Source: Myxococcales bacterium (GTDB taxonomy: Bacteria > Myxococcota_A > Polyangia > Polyangiales > GCA-016699535). From it: 64,000 bases of DNA. The DNA lies in the NCBI GenBank assembly GCA_016699535.1, contig CP064980.1, positions 3,232,001 to 3,296,000 of the forward strand, given 5' to 3'. Shown one piece after another: positions 35,784 through 44,167 of the stretch. Made by a program: the position numbers and the translations under genes. Each line of letters opens with the position of its first letter. Within the stretch, counting starts at the first letter, position 1. Under the pieces are notes generated by a model, which did no database searches, was not told where the DNA came from, and saw only the letters and a list, made by a program, of their open reading frames with translations.

Positions 35784-36698
35784 TTAGGTCCAAGATCCGC
35801 CGGCCTTCCAGATCTTCAGACTTTTCGTGCCAGAGTGAATGTCTTTGGCGATGGGCACTAGAAATGCTCGGAGCATCGGAGTTGCTTCAGATAGTGAACT
35901 GGGCGCGTCGTTGACCTGTATGCGTTTTACAAAAGCAGCCCATTTCTTTTTTGTGTCTTCGTTATTTACAAACTCCGAGCTCAACCCTACAGGGTCGAGG
36001 TCAATTTTCGTCCCTCGATGCGCGAAAGTTTTGCGTACAGCATCGGACAATAATGAGCCGTCAAAATTGAAAGTTCGAGCCAACAGCCATAGGTCGAAAA
36101 AATCTTTCATCCTGCTGTTGATTTCGCCCAACTGGACCATGGCTTCAAATTTTTCTGCGACGACAGTTTCTTTTGGATACATTTTTAGAGTCGGAGCTGA
36201 CATTTGTAGAAGTGTTGGGTACGCATTGAACGACGGCTTAGGGGTGATCACATCGCTAAACCCGATGTCTACCTGCACAGGAATTCTAGAACGGCTAAGA
36301 AAGCCAGCAAAGGTCACGCGCACCCCTTCGTAGCGCGCGTCTTCTTTGATGCGCCCGGCCCGAACTTCCTCGGAGGGAAATTGCAGACCATCAGGTTCTA
36401 CATCAGTGTCACAAATGCCTTTGAAAACATCACGAACAGCATCCAGCGAGTTACTCGCAAAACCCAATAGATCAATGTCACGCGTAGGCCTTGTGATGGG
36501 TGCATTCCACACGTGGAGCAATAGCGCTCCTTTGAGCACGAAAGTATCGCCATACTTTGACTTCGCTAAGCGGTACAAGAATCGTTCAAGCCCGTAGAAC
36601 TGAAGAAGTTCTTGAAAAGGTCTACCCTTGGCTCGAGCTTCGTTCAGGAGCTTGGCGTGAACAGAAGCCGCCATGTTCTTTACATTCTTGGCGCTCAT
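35784..36698 (-). CDS. AbiEii-type nucleotidyltransferase toxin
   Basis: About 304 residues from ATG 36698, which overlaps the antitoxin stop by four bases (ATGA). The N-terminal half holds the nucleotidyltransferase motif FVLKGALLLHVWNAPITRPT with RDIDLLGF (metal-binding Asp-x-Asp), then KEDARYEGVRV and the conserved RMKDFFDLWLLA near residue 215. These match the AbiEii/AbiGii (PF08843) toxin of type IV toxin-antitoxin and abortive-infection systems, which transfer nucleotides to tRNA ends. It ends the island on the minus strand beside the AbiEi gene. The remaining C-terminal part is variable as in the family. Confidence 0.9.
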   Translation of the reverse strand: MSAKNVKNMAASVHAKLLNEARAKGRPFQELLQFYGLERFLYRLAKSKYGDTFVLKGALLLHVWNAPITRPTRDIDLLGFASNSLDAVRDVFKGICDTDVEPDGLQFPSEEVRAGRIKEDARYEGVRVTFAGFLSRSRIPVQVDIGFSDVITPKPSFNAYPTLLQMSAPTLKMYPKETVVAEKFEAMVQLGEINSRMKDFFDLWLLARTFNFDGSLLSDAVRKTFAHRGTKIDLDPVGLSSEFVNNEDTKKKWAAFVKRIQVNDAPSSLSEATPMLRAFLVPIAKDIHSGTKSLKIWKAGGSWT

Positions 36699-37306
36699 TG
36701 TAGAGCCTCTAGGTAGGGTCTCAGCACGTTGGTCACACGACAAATTTTTGCATAGCGCTGTAGTGCACCCAGGTCACGGCCCGGTTTGATATACCAGTTT
36801 CGAAGTGCCTCCACAGCCACATCGCTTCCAATCTTTCCGCGAAACTTAAAAGCATCGGTAATAGATTTTTCAGCAGTGTACATCTTTACTTTGGCTCCAT
36901 CGATAGAGTGCTCGACTATCCCTGCGTCGAACGTTTTCTTAGAAAGCCACCATAGGCGCACAGGTGGGTAGTCGACCCGGGGAGCTTCGCGATCCATACG
37001 GATAGCAACGTCAACGACGTGGGGCACCTGCGTAGTAAGTTCGTAATAGGCGAGCGCGGAAGTGAGACAAATGATTCCGTGAGGAATGCGTCTAGCACAA
37101 GTCACGAGGTCTGGGTTCCCTAGCGGTTCAAGATCCGTAAGGCGATACAGCCCTCGGGACATGCGTTCTATGATTCCGGCATCACGCATAGCGTAAAGAG
37201 TATATCGGCTGATGCCACGCTCGATTGCCTCGGCCATTCGAAGCATTCCGCCCTGCCCTTCAAACACTGCACGAGCCTCTTTAAAAGGTTGATCCACACC
37301 AGACAT
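36695..37306 (-). CDS. AbiEi-type antitoxin with N-terminal winged helix
   Basis: A 203-residue protein. The N-terminal part (AIERGISRYTLYAMRDAGII; SRGLYRLTD) is a winged helix-turn-helix and the C-terminal part (ICLTSALAYYELTTQVPH; TAEKSITDAFKFRGKIG; VAVEALRNWY) is the AbiEi_4/COG5340 domain. AbiEi represses its own operon by binding inverted repeats and counters AbiEii. The start codon lies in an inverted repeat at 37301-37344. Translation is coupled to the toxin by an ATGA overlap. The pair stands just inside the right repeat of the island. Confidence 0.9.
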   Translation of the reverse strand: MSGVDQPFKEARAVFEGQGGMLRMAEAIERGISRYTLYAMRDAGIIERMSRGLYRLTDLEPLGNPDLVTCARRIPHGIICLTSALAYYELTTQVPHVVDVAIRMDREAPRVDYPPVRLWWLSKKTFDAGIVEHSIDGAKVKMYTAEKSITDAFKFRGKIGSDVAVEALRNWYIKPGRDLGALQRYAKICRVTNVLRPYLEALQ

Positions 37307-37344
37307 AATACCTGTAGATATTAATAAGTACAGGTAATTTGTCT
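37301..37344. promoter_or_regulatory. inverted repeat at the AbiEi start, likely autoregulatory operator
   Basis: AGACATAATACCTGTA and TACAGGTAATTTGTCT form 16-base arms (two mismatches) with a 12-base spacer, spanning the AbiEi start codon (37304-37306). AbiEi proteins are known to bind such repeats and repress themselves. The right arm with its neighbours (ATAAGTACAGGTAATTTGTC plus TG, 37324-37345) occurs identically at 39149-39170 near a second AbiE locus. Confidence 0.6.
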
Positions 37345-37525
37345 GATTCGGAATGGCTCAACGCATTTAGATCTATTGTAATTGTTTTGTTTTTTCCACA
37401 TCCGCATGAAGTCATTCCGGGAATCGAACCCCCACACCCAAATAAATTGTGGGGTACATCTGGGGGTACTTTTTGATCGCGGTTACGCGGAGCGGCCTTG
37501 TTTTAGCCACGCGGTGAAACGGTGT

Positions 37526-37675
37526 GACTCCCAGCGCCTCCACTATGTTTTGAGCAAAGCTCAAAACCAGTTTATTGCTGTTCGTCGTCAGACCTGAACT
37601 TTTGCAACTCCGTGGACTTACGTCCACTCCGCCATGCAAAAGTTCACATAAGTCCGACTCCCAGCGGCTTCACTA
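37526..37675. repeat. right 150-bp direct repeat (putative attR)
   Basis: Second copy of the repeat that starts in ssrA (19778-19927), 145/150 identical by eye. It contains the ssrA 3' end sequence GACTCCCAGCGCCTCCA, a second degenerate copy from 37656, and a nearly perfect long hairpin (GAACTTTTGCA 37596-37606 with TGCAAAAGTTC 37635-37645, enclosing GTGGAC/GTCCAC). Upstream, just inside the island, is a T-arm-like stretch (GGGGGTTCGATTCCC on the minus strand near 37418-37434). Confidence 0.8.
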
Positions 37676-37827
37676 AATATTTTCACACTAAAAGGTGCGC
37701 TTTTTTGAACTGCACAGATATCATCAAGGAAACCATCCGGGTTTTTGAAACCTGTCTGGCTCGTGCCAGCAGCTCTTCGGACCGATCGTTACTTCAAAGG
37801 CACATCCTCGCTTTGAACCAAATAATG

Positions 37828-38136
37828 GAGTCCCTAGATCAACACGGTTCAATGAAGTATCAAATCTCCAGTTTTGAAAAACTGCTATCGGATCCATGGA
37901 TGGACGATCGTAATATGTTCGAAACGGTTTACTACGCATGGGAAAACTTTAAAATTGCATATCAAGCGTTTATTGGCGGCATGACAGTAAACGAACGTCT
38001 TCACTACACTGGGCTGACAGCCGAATTCGAAAAGAAAAAAAACAAACTGGAATCAAGAACTATTTTGAGAGAAGTCTTTATTTCTGATGACGATATCGAA
38101 AAGATACTAAGTTCTGATTCTGCCGTTAATTCCTAA
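37828..38136 (+). CDS. hypothetical protein, start possibly lost at the island edge
   Basis: About 102 residues from an ATG at 37828. The same frame reads as plausible protein from about 37707 (NCTDIIKETIRVFETCLARA), but has no ATG there and runs back into the direct repeat, so the true start may have been cut off by the integration event. The visible part is helical and soluble, with SFEKLLSDPWMDDRNMFETV and EFEKKKNKLESRTILREVF. No family is recognised. It sits directly right of the island repeat. Confidence 0.45.
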   Translation, partial: ESLDQHGSMKYQISSFEKLLSDPWMDDRNMFETVYYAWENFKIAYQAFIGGMTVNERLHYTGLTAEFEKKKNKLESRTILREVFISDDDIEKILSSDSAVNS

Positions 38137-38272
38137 GGAATGTGCCAACGCATTTTTTGAGGAAGGATTAACTCTTGGCGAAGTCAGTCATTTTGTTTGG
38201 CGTATACGCAATGCGCATATCTCCGAAACAAAGTTTCCCTAAACATTAGCGGTCAATCAGTCCACGAATTTC

Positions 38273-38964
38273 CTAAAAAAAACGCGTTGGCACTTTCCGC
38301 GGAAGTTCATCTGCGAAATGCCTTCTGCAAAACGTTCTTTGAGATCCGTCCTTCAGCACGATGTTGTAATCAAGCGAAGGAACAAAATGATTGATGCGGC
38401 AGTAGACGGGAAGGCTTGGCATATTGGCATATGATTTTTTGTTGCTCCGATGTCTCTCATGCTTCGCTAGATTTACACGAAACGCTTCTAGAAGAGTGAA
38501 GAGGTCATCTAGGCTTTGTTTTTGCTCTAACATGACTTCATACTGCTCAGATTTAGCTGCAACTTTTTCCGCATTAATACTCTTTGATAGAAGTATTTGA
38601 TTTCGACTATTCTCCCTTCCAATCTCCATTCCCTTGCTTTTTCTCCGAGTTGTTTAGCTTTATACAACTCATCGAATTCGCGAACGCGTTGTCGCCATGT
38701 ACGCAGAATTTCATACAACGCGAAAATCCACATTTACGTAAAAGCTGCAAATTCGGAGGTTTCAAAGGGTGTTTTCTCTTCGTTCGCAAGTGCTGCGGCT
38801 ACTTCGTACTCCATTCTCGTGATACGCATATCTGTAAGCGACAAATAGTGGCCTTGCATCGATAAATTAAGGTCATCGAAGAATATCAAACTCTGGAATT
38901 TCTCGTTTAGCTCGTTAACGTCCAGATCGATCGAAGGTCTTCTGTCTAAAGCATTCGAAGTCAT
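38273..38964 (-). pseudogene. decayed gene of unknown family
   Basis: Three consecutive pieces read as one protein: from 38964 (MTSNALDRRPSIDLDVNELN; LTDMRITRMEYEVAAALANE) to a TAA at 38734, in the same frame on through MWIFALYEILRTWRQRVREF to about 38590, then a shift of one base (at an AAA run, about 38583-38585) into SINAEKVAAKSEQYEVMLEQ and VYCRINHFVPSLDYNIVLKD up to the stop at 38273. Thus one stop and one frameshift break it. The product would be about 230 residues, soluble. No function is known to me. Confidence 0.5.
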
Positions 38965-39148
38965 AAATTCACCAAGCAATAGTAAGAATAGGCCAGCACT
39001 TCTACAAATCTTGTGCGTATAGGTTCGTAGGAGTGTCCCGGACGATGGAATAGACGAGCAAGTGGCGGACTCACTCAGACCTTCGCCGTGGATCTCGGAA
39101 TCGAGAAAATTGCACCCAAGGAGTCAGACAAAATGTCGGCACTTATTG

Positions 39149-39170
39149 ATAAGTACAGGTAATTTGTCTG
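39149..39170. promoter_or_regulatory. 22-base motif shared with the first AbiE operator
   Basis: Identical over 22 bases (ATAAGTACAGGTAATTTGTC then TG) to 37324-37345, 66 bases ahead of the second AbiEi start. It follows a small dyad ACTTATTGATAAGT (39141-39154). Orientation relative to its AbiE genes is opposite to the first locus, as expected if the bound site is a dyad half. Possible operator. Confidence 0.45.
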
Positions 39171-39235
39171 GAAGGCATTCTTCTAATATGATACTAAATG
39201 TATGTCATAACAATTTTTAGTCAACATTACGTATC

Positions 39236-39856
39236 ATGCCAAAACCTGACCACGACATCGTTACAAGTAAGGTGGAGAAGCTGCTCAGGCTTGCTCGGAA
39301 GGGGCCCGTTCGCGCGAGTGACCTAGATAGCGCCGATATTCCAAGGGCTTATCTTCGGAGACTTTGTGACCAAGGGATTCTGGAACAGGTAGATCGGGGA
39401 CTGTATCGGCTAGCAGATGCACCTGTCAGCGAGATGGGCTCACTTGTGGAAGTGGCTAAGCGAGTGCCCGAGGCGCGAATCTGTCTAATAAGTGCACTGC
39501 AAATGCATGGACTTGGATCCCAGCTCCCTCATGCAGTTTGGATCATGATCGGTAGGCAAGCACGCATACCAAGGATTTCATACCCCAAGATTGAAATCGT
39601 TTGGGCGAGCGGCGCCGCTTTTGAGCATGGCGTAGAGGTTAGGGAGATCGAGGGGGTGGACGTTCGAATCACCACCCCCGCAAAAACGGTCGCCGATTGT
39701 TTTCGCTATCGTCGGCATGTAGGACTCGAAGTGGCACTTGAAGCGCTGCGGGATTATCTGAAGGAGTATCGTGGCGGTATAGATGATCTTGTGGCAGCAG
39801 CAAAGGCGGACCGAGTGTATCGTGTGATGCAACCTTATATGGAAGCACTGGTATGA
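39236..39856 (+). CDS. second AbiEi-type antitoxin
   Basis: A 206-residue relative of the antitoxin at 36695-37306, with the same order: winged helix (LLRLARKGPVRASDLDSADI; YLRRLCDQGILEQVDRGLYR), then ARICLISALQMHGLGSQLPH and TTPAKTVADCFRYRRHVGLE. Divergent enough to be a separate lineage rather than a recent copy. It lies outside the tmRNA island, 1.6 kb from the right repeat, and overlaps the toxin frame by four bases (ATGA at 39853). Its toxin is frameshifted, so it may now act only as an orphan repressor or antitoxin. Confidence 0.88.
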   Translation: MPKPDHDIVTSKVEKLLRLARKGPVRASDLDSADIPRAYLRRLCDQGILEQVDRGLYRLADAPVSEMGSLVEVAKRVPEARICLISALQMHGLGSQLPHAVWIMIGRQARIPRISYPKIEIVWASGAAFEHGVEVREIEGVDVRITTPAKTVADCFRYRRHVGLEVALEALRDYLKEYRGGIDDLVAAAKADRVYRVMQPYMEALV

Positions 39857-40140
39857 AGGAAGGGCGTGAACCCAATATTAGCGCATCGGTGCGCACTCGA
39901 TTGCTGCGGCTTGCTCGGGAGCGAGGGACTGACTTTCAGCTCCTACTGACACGCTACGCCAACGAGCGCTTCTTGTATCGTCTGTCGGCATCGGAATTCG
40001 GTTCGCGCTTTGTTTTGAAGGGAGCGACGCTATTTACTCTGTGGACCGGCGCGCCCATAGAGCTACCCGTGATGTTGACCTACTCGGTTTCGGCGAGCCG
40101 AGCGAAGAGCACATACGCACGATATTTGAAGCACTGCTGA
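39853..40140 (+). pseudogene. second AbiEii-type toxin, N-terminal part before frameshift
   Basis: Encodes the family N-terminus (SVRTRLLRLARERGTDFQLL; FLYRLSASEFGSRFVLKGAT) up to TLFTLWTGAP. At the CCC run 40054-40056 the homologous path moves to the frame of 40041-40778, where HRATRDVDLLGF continues; one extra C would join them. The 25 or so residues that follow here are out of frame. Confidence 0.75.
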
Positions 40141-40778
40141 CCCTGGACGTGCCCGATGACGGCGTGAAATTTGATATCGATACGCTGAGCGTCGGACCGA
40201 TCCGAGAGGACCAAGCGTATGGCGGTCTACGAGCTGTTTTTGTAGCCCGAATCACGTCCGCAAAAATAGAACTCCAGGTCGATATCGGATTTGGGGATGC
40301 GATTACGCCCGAACCAGAAGTATTGCCCTACCCAGGGCTACTCGATTTCCCGGCTCCACAGCTGCGTGTATATCCGCGAGAGACAGTGGTTGCAGAAAAA
40401 CTTGAAGCCATGGTGCAGCTCGGTATGACGAACAGTCGCATGAAAGACTTTTATGACGTCATGCTCCTTGCGCGTGATTTTGATTTTGACGGCGAGTCCC
40501 TCGTGGAAGCCATTCGTGCCACCTTCGAACGCCGCAAGACACCTCTTCCTGAAAAGCTACCCGTGGCGATAAGACCAGAATTTACCGAGGATTCAATGAA
40601 GTTGGCGCAGTGGCAGGGGTTCAAGCGCAAAGCAGACATCCAAGACGCCGACAGTCTTGAGTCTGTAGTGCGTGCCGTAGCTGATTTTGCTTCGCAACCA
40701 TTGCTCCAGGCTCATTCCGGGAGAACCTTTGGTCGTTCATGGCGAGCCGGTGGTCCATGGACATCGGAAGACACGTAG
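40041..40778 (+). CDS. second AbiEii-type toxin, nucleotidyltransferase core after frameshift
   Basis: From about 40057 this frame holds the metal motif RATRDVDLLGF (Asp-x-Asp), REDQAYGGLRAVF, LQVDIGFGDAI, YPRETVVAEKLEAMVQLG and SRMKDFYDVMLLARDFDF, the full AbiEii core and C-terminus. The first ten residues belong to the other frame. Together with 39853-40140 the gene would encode about 308 residues, the same size as the island copy. As read, the glycine/lysine part of the active site and the Asp pair are on separate frames, so the toxin is inactive unless the missing base is an error. Confidence 0.8.
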   Translation: MDRRAHRATRDVDLLGFGEPSEEHIRTIFEALLTLDVPDDGVKFDIDTLSVGPIREDQAYGGLRAVFVARITSAKIELQVDIGFGDAITPEPEVLPYPGLLDFPAPQLRVYPRETVVAEKLEAMVQLGMTNSRMKDFYDVMLLARDFDFDGESLVEAIRATFERRKTPLPEKLPVAIRPEFTEDSMKLAQWQGFKRKADIQDADSLESVVRAVADFASQPLLQAHSGRTFGRSWRAGGPWTSEDT

Positions 40779-41010
40779 AGTCCTCAAACTTTATATTTGT
40801 GCAGTTTCAGCGACACGAAAGCAAAGCCAAACTTTACATTTCTGTAGGGATCCCAACACAAAATTAAAGGCGGACGGTTGGTGATTGGCAAGAACGCGAA
40901 ACTAAACTCTCGCGCGCGCGAGGCTTCATCGGAGTCTCAAGCTGTCTCCACAATGTCTCCAAAATTGAGGTTGATTTGAGTGATGGACTTGCCCAGAAAA
41001 AGTGGAGAGA

Positions 41011-41026
41011 CGTTCCCGCGGGAACG
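41011..41026. terminator. 16-base perfect palindrome
   Basis: CGTTCCCGCGGGAACG is fully self-complementary and lies in the 278-base gap between the second AbiE locus and the convergent DUF1428 gene. It could form a stable hairpin that ends transcription from either side, or be a protein-binding site. No T run follows. Confidence 0.4.
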
Positions 41027-41056
41027 CCTTCGCGTCATGAACCGCTAACGGTTGTA

Positions 41057-41413
41057 TTAGCCGGTCAAATCCTGATCTAAAATCGGATCAAATCCACCAT
41101 ATATCATTCGCTGTCCATCAAAAGGCATGTCCATGTCTTTCATCTTTGCATCTTCCATCATCTTTTTCATGCCTTCATTGCGCACAGCCTTTGAAGGCCA
41201 TTCTATCCAACTAAACATGACCACTTCGTCTTCTTTGCTTTTTACGGCCCCGTAAAAATCAGTAACTTTGCCTTTTGGCACATCGTCGCCCCAACCTTCT
41301 ACGATACGACTTGCGCCATACTCTTTAAACATGTGTGCCGCTTTTTTTGCCGCCTCTAAGTATTTTTCTTTGTTTGCTTTTGGTACTGGAATCAAATAGC
41401 CATCAATATACAT
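41057..41413 (-). CDS. DUF1428 family protein
   Basis: About 118 residues from ATG 41413, preceded by GGGGAGGT. The sequence MYIDGYLIPVPKANKEKYLE with GASRIVEGWGDDVPKGKVTD and FDGQRMIYGGF is the DUF1428 (YbaA-like) dimeric alpha/beta-barrel type, function unknown. A longer reading from 41464 lacks support. It follows the VOC gene at 20 bases and probably shared its operon before that gene was truncated. Often linked with VOC/PhnB proteins. Confidence 0.85.
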   Translation of the reverse strand: MYIDGYLIPVPKANKEKYLEAAKKAAHMFKEYGASRIVEGWGDDVPKGKVTDFYGAVKSKEDEVVMFSWIEWPSKAVRNEGMKKMMEDAKMKDMDMPFDGQRMIYGGFDPILDQDLTG

Positions 41414-41432
41414 TGCCACCTCCCCTTTCGAT

Positions 41433-41759
41433 CTAGTTTGCGACAGCGGCATCCAAGGCCGCAATGTCGATTTTCGACATGGTCATCATCGCCTCAAAGG
41501 CGCGTTTTGCTTCAGCGGCATCGGAACTCGTAGTCAGCTCGAGCAGCCGCCTTGGCGTGATTTGCCATGAAAATCCCCAACGGTCTTTACACCAACCGCA
41601 TTCGCTCGCTGCACCGCCATTGCCAATGATGACGTTCCAGTAGCGGTCAGTCTCTTCCTGATTCTCAGTAATGACCATAAAACTGACAGCCTGATTGGGC
41701 GTGAAATTCGGACCGCCATTGAGGCCGACGAAACTACGGCCAAGTACGGTGAACTCCAC
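41433..41759 (-). pseudogene. VOC/PhnB-like protein lacking its N-terminus
   Basis: The 108 residues (EFTVLGRSFVGLNGGPNFTP; SECGWCKDRWGFSWQITPRR; AFEAMMTMSKIDIAALDAAV) are the second half of the PhnB/3-demethylubiquinone-like VOC family (usually about 150-160 residues). The family start, with MQKITPFLWFDG-like sequence, is missing: in-frame codons before the GTG at 41759 lead into a stop after three residues. The break coincides with that of the tryptophanase fragment on the other strand. Confidence 0.75.
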
Positions 41760-41761
41760 TG

Positions 41762-42607
41762 GTGTTAATCACCATCACCAACAATTCGGGCGGCGGACAG
41801 CCCGTGAGCATGGCCTGCTTACGGAAGACTGAGGAGATTTGCTCGCGTCATGGTGTACCGCTGTTTCTTGATGCCTGCCGCTTTGCCGAAAACGCCTGGT
41901 TCATTAAACAACGCGAAGCAGGGTACGCCGATAAATCGGTCAGTGAGATCACGCGCGAGATGGCCGCGTGTGCTGACGGCATGACGATGTCGGCAAAAAA
42001 AGATGGCTTGGCCAACATCGGTGGTTGGCTCGCACTCAAAGACGATGCATTGGCGGATAAGTGCCGCACCCTATTGGTGATCACGGAAGGCTTTCCCACC
42101 TACGGAGGTTTGGCGGGCCGGGACCTGGAAGCCATCGCTCAGGGTTTGCATGAAGTGGTGGATCACGACTATTTGCGCTACCGCGTGCGCTCAAGTGAGT
42201 ACCTTGGGGAGAAACTGCGGGAGTTGGGGATCCCCATCATGGTTCCGGTCGGCGGGCATGCTGTCTACATTGATGCTCGGGCCATGCTACCGCACATTGC
42301 GCCGTTAGCTTATCCGGGTCAGGCTCTTGCACTCGAGCTCTACCGCGAAGGCGGTGTGCGCAGTTGCGAAATCGGCACGGTGATGTTTGGACGACAGCCC
42401 GACGGCAGCGAGATACCCGCAGCCATGGATCTGGTGCGCCTAGCTATCCCGCGGCGCGTCTACACCCAAAGCCACATCGACTACGTGGTCGAAGTCGCTG
42501 AGCGCGTCTCGCAGCGCCGCAGCTCTCTTCTGGGCCTGCGAATCACCCACGAGCCTCCCGCCCTGCGCCATTTCACCGCAACGTTTGCGTATGCAAGCGA
42601 CGAATGA
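41762..42607 (+). pseudogene. tryptophanase/beta-eliminating lyase, C-terminal 60%
   Basis: 281 residues matching the C-terminal part of tryptophanase/tyrosine phenol-lyase: TITNNSGGGQPVSM, FLDACRFAENAWFIKQREAG, then the PLP-lysine region DGMTMSAKKDGLANIGGWLA (catalytic Lys of the SAKKD motif), GGHAVYIDA and a C-terminal ALRHFTATF. About 190 residues that should form the N-terminal domain are absent; the frame has a stop (TGA 41750) just upstream, inside the neighbouring VOC gene. It should be inactive. TnaA normally cleaves tryptophan to indole, pyruvate and ammonia. Confidence 0.85.
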
Positions 42608-42677
42608 AGAGGTGTCGCGATCGGGTTTGCAACATTTCGATGTTACATCAGTGATTCGCCGTGAGCAGGTCCCCAAG
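42606..42677. repeat. 72-bp direct repeat, copy A
   Basis: Starts at the tryptophanase stop (GAAGAGGTGTCGCGATCGGG) and ends GAGCAGGTCCCCAAG. It matches 44471-44542 with one mismatch. Only the right half of the MITE-like element at 44400-44542 is present here, so this is a partial copy. Confidence 0.7.
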
Positions 42678-42808
42678 AATTTTGGGACAGTCCCCTTAAG
42701 GCTGGGAGTATACCTGGCCAGCTAGGGACCCCAACCCACTTCTCGTGATTGCTCGAAGCGCTTTTCGATACGCGCGATACCTTGGATTCACTAGGCATCA
42801 TTTTTTGG

Positions 42809-43999
42809 CTATTCTCCACAATATGAAAAATTGCCCGTTGGATCTTCCTGGGACTTGCAGAGAGTTCCACCGCCACAACGTAGGGCGCGCCATTTACGAT
42901 CCTCCAAGGGTTCATACGGCAAAGCGAAGCCTTCTGATCCATGATGAGGTGCAATACACTTGAAAACGAGTTCCGGGTGCTCCGGATTGCAAATATCGCG
43001 ACCGATCGGAACATCACCAAAACCTGAACCAATACAACTATCAGGAATAGTTGCGGTATCGATGGGGTCCGCATTCTGAGCAAAATACTCACGTAACAAA
43101 GAAGGAGAATCTTGGTACCAAGCATCGCCAGAGAGCGATTCAACAAGCCGCAAGTGTTGTTCTCCTCCATAGATTTTATCTCGCTTGCCATAGAGAGGTG
43201 CTAGACACCATTTGCTCATGCTAAGGTCAATACGTTCTCCGGTGTCCGGGTCGATATCGCCGGGAAACATAATACAGCCTGTTTTATTTACATGATCGAG
43301 CCCTAACAAGTGACCTAGCTCATGTGCTGCATACATTGCGACTTGCCTAGCAAATTTATCAAAAGACGGGTCCTCATCTTTCAGAGACGGGGCATTGAAT
43401 TCCATATAACCTCGTGCTTCGAGCAGGGCGTTGAAATAGACCCAACCGACATGGGATGCATGGATATGGTCGAAATCAACCGGTGCTATACCAGCATCGA
43501 AGCGGTCCCAATTGTAATGGCAACCTGAATCGTCACAACTCATCTGGCCTGAGGCAGAGACTGAGTTATCAAAAACCAGCGTTGTGTAGGGACCCTGCTG
43601 TGGTCGACTCAAGGTTACGAGCACCGAGCCGTTGTGGAGCGGAGCTAGAATGTCCCGTAGGTTGTTTCCTATCTTCTCTGGTAAGTCTGGGACCGGTAAT
43701 ATCAAATTCGGATCGCCCAACTCTATCGTCGCCGTAGGATCATACAGGAACTCAAAGTTCTCGGAGTCTGAGAAATAAGGATTGATCACCTGAGAAATAT
43801 TGCGTTGAGAGTTATCAACTAGTCCGTAGTGATAGGTGCCAGGCCCGAAATCCAGAAATACCACATAAACGTTTGGAAAAACCGATGCTGATTGGTGATC
43901 ATTATCGATGGTCGCCTCCATGTTGCAACCTAAGACCGAAAGGACCGCCAAGAATGCGACTCCCGCAATTTTCCCTGAGTTAAAACGAAATATATCCAT
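42809..43999 (-). CDS. matrixin-like zinc metalloprotease lipoprotein
   Basis: A 396-residue lipoprotein (lipobox VLGCN, Cys24). The catalytic zinc motif is AAHELGHLLGLDHVN (HExxHxxGxxH, about residue 240) with a Met-turn-like GCIMFPGD after it, as in matrixins and archaemetzincins. The N-terminal 200 residues are beta-rich and unassigned; the C-terminal part contains about six Cys. It probably degrades proteins outside the cell while anchored in the outer membrane. It stands alone, enclosed by the two 72-bp repeats. Confidence 0.88.
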   Translation of the reverse strand: MDIFRFNSGKIAGVAFLAVLSVLGCNMEATIDNDHQSASVFPNVYVVFLDFGPGTYHYGLVDNSQRNISQVINPYFSDSENFEFLYDPTATIELGDPNLILPVPDLPEKIGNNLRDILAPLHNGSVLVTLSRPQQGPYTTLVFDNSVSASGQMSCDDSGCHYNWDRFDAGIAPVDFDHIHASHVGWVYFNALLEARGYMEFNAPSLKDEDPSFDKFARQVAMYAAHELGHLLGLDHVNKTGCIMFPGDIDPDTGERIDLSMSKWCLAPLYGKRDKIYGGEQHLRLVESLSGDAWYQDSPSLLREYFAQNADPIDTATIPDSCIGSGFGDVPIGRDICNPEHPELVFKCIAPHHGSEGFALPYEPLEDRKWRALRCGGGTLCKSQEDPTGNFSYCGE

Positions 44000-44123
44000 G
44001 TTGCTATACCAAAACGGTTCTTAAAACAAGCAAGAATAATGCCACTGCAGCTACAAGTGATAGCATTGCCAGGGCTATCGCTTCTATAACTTTGACAAAA
44101 CAGTGACTTAGATGATCGTGAAG

Positions 44124-44167
44124 AAACCTCCAGCAGCCCAAAGGGCTGCACAACGCAGGAGGTTTTT
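44124..44167 (+). promoter_or_regulatory. hairpin masking the ribosome binding site of a small ORF
   Basis: AAACCTCC (44124-44131) pairs with GGAGGTTT (44159-44166), with an inner stem GCAGCCC/GGGCTGC. The GGAGG of the right arm is the best ribosome binding site in this region, five bases before the ATG at 44168. The structure could keep translation off until opened, or act as a terminator since five T follow. Both readings fit the sequence. Confidence 0.5.

Noticed and set aside
37410..37440. tRNA-like T arm (GGGGGTTCGATTCCC on the minus strand)
   Set aside because: No acceptor stem, anticodon arm or CCA can be folded around it; kept only as a possible att remnant.
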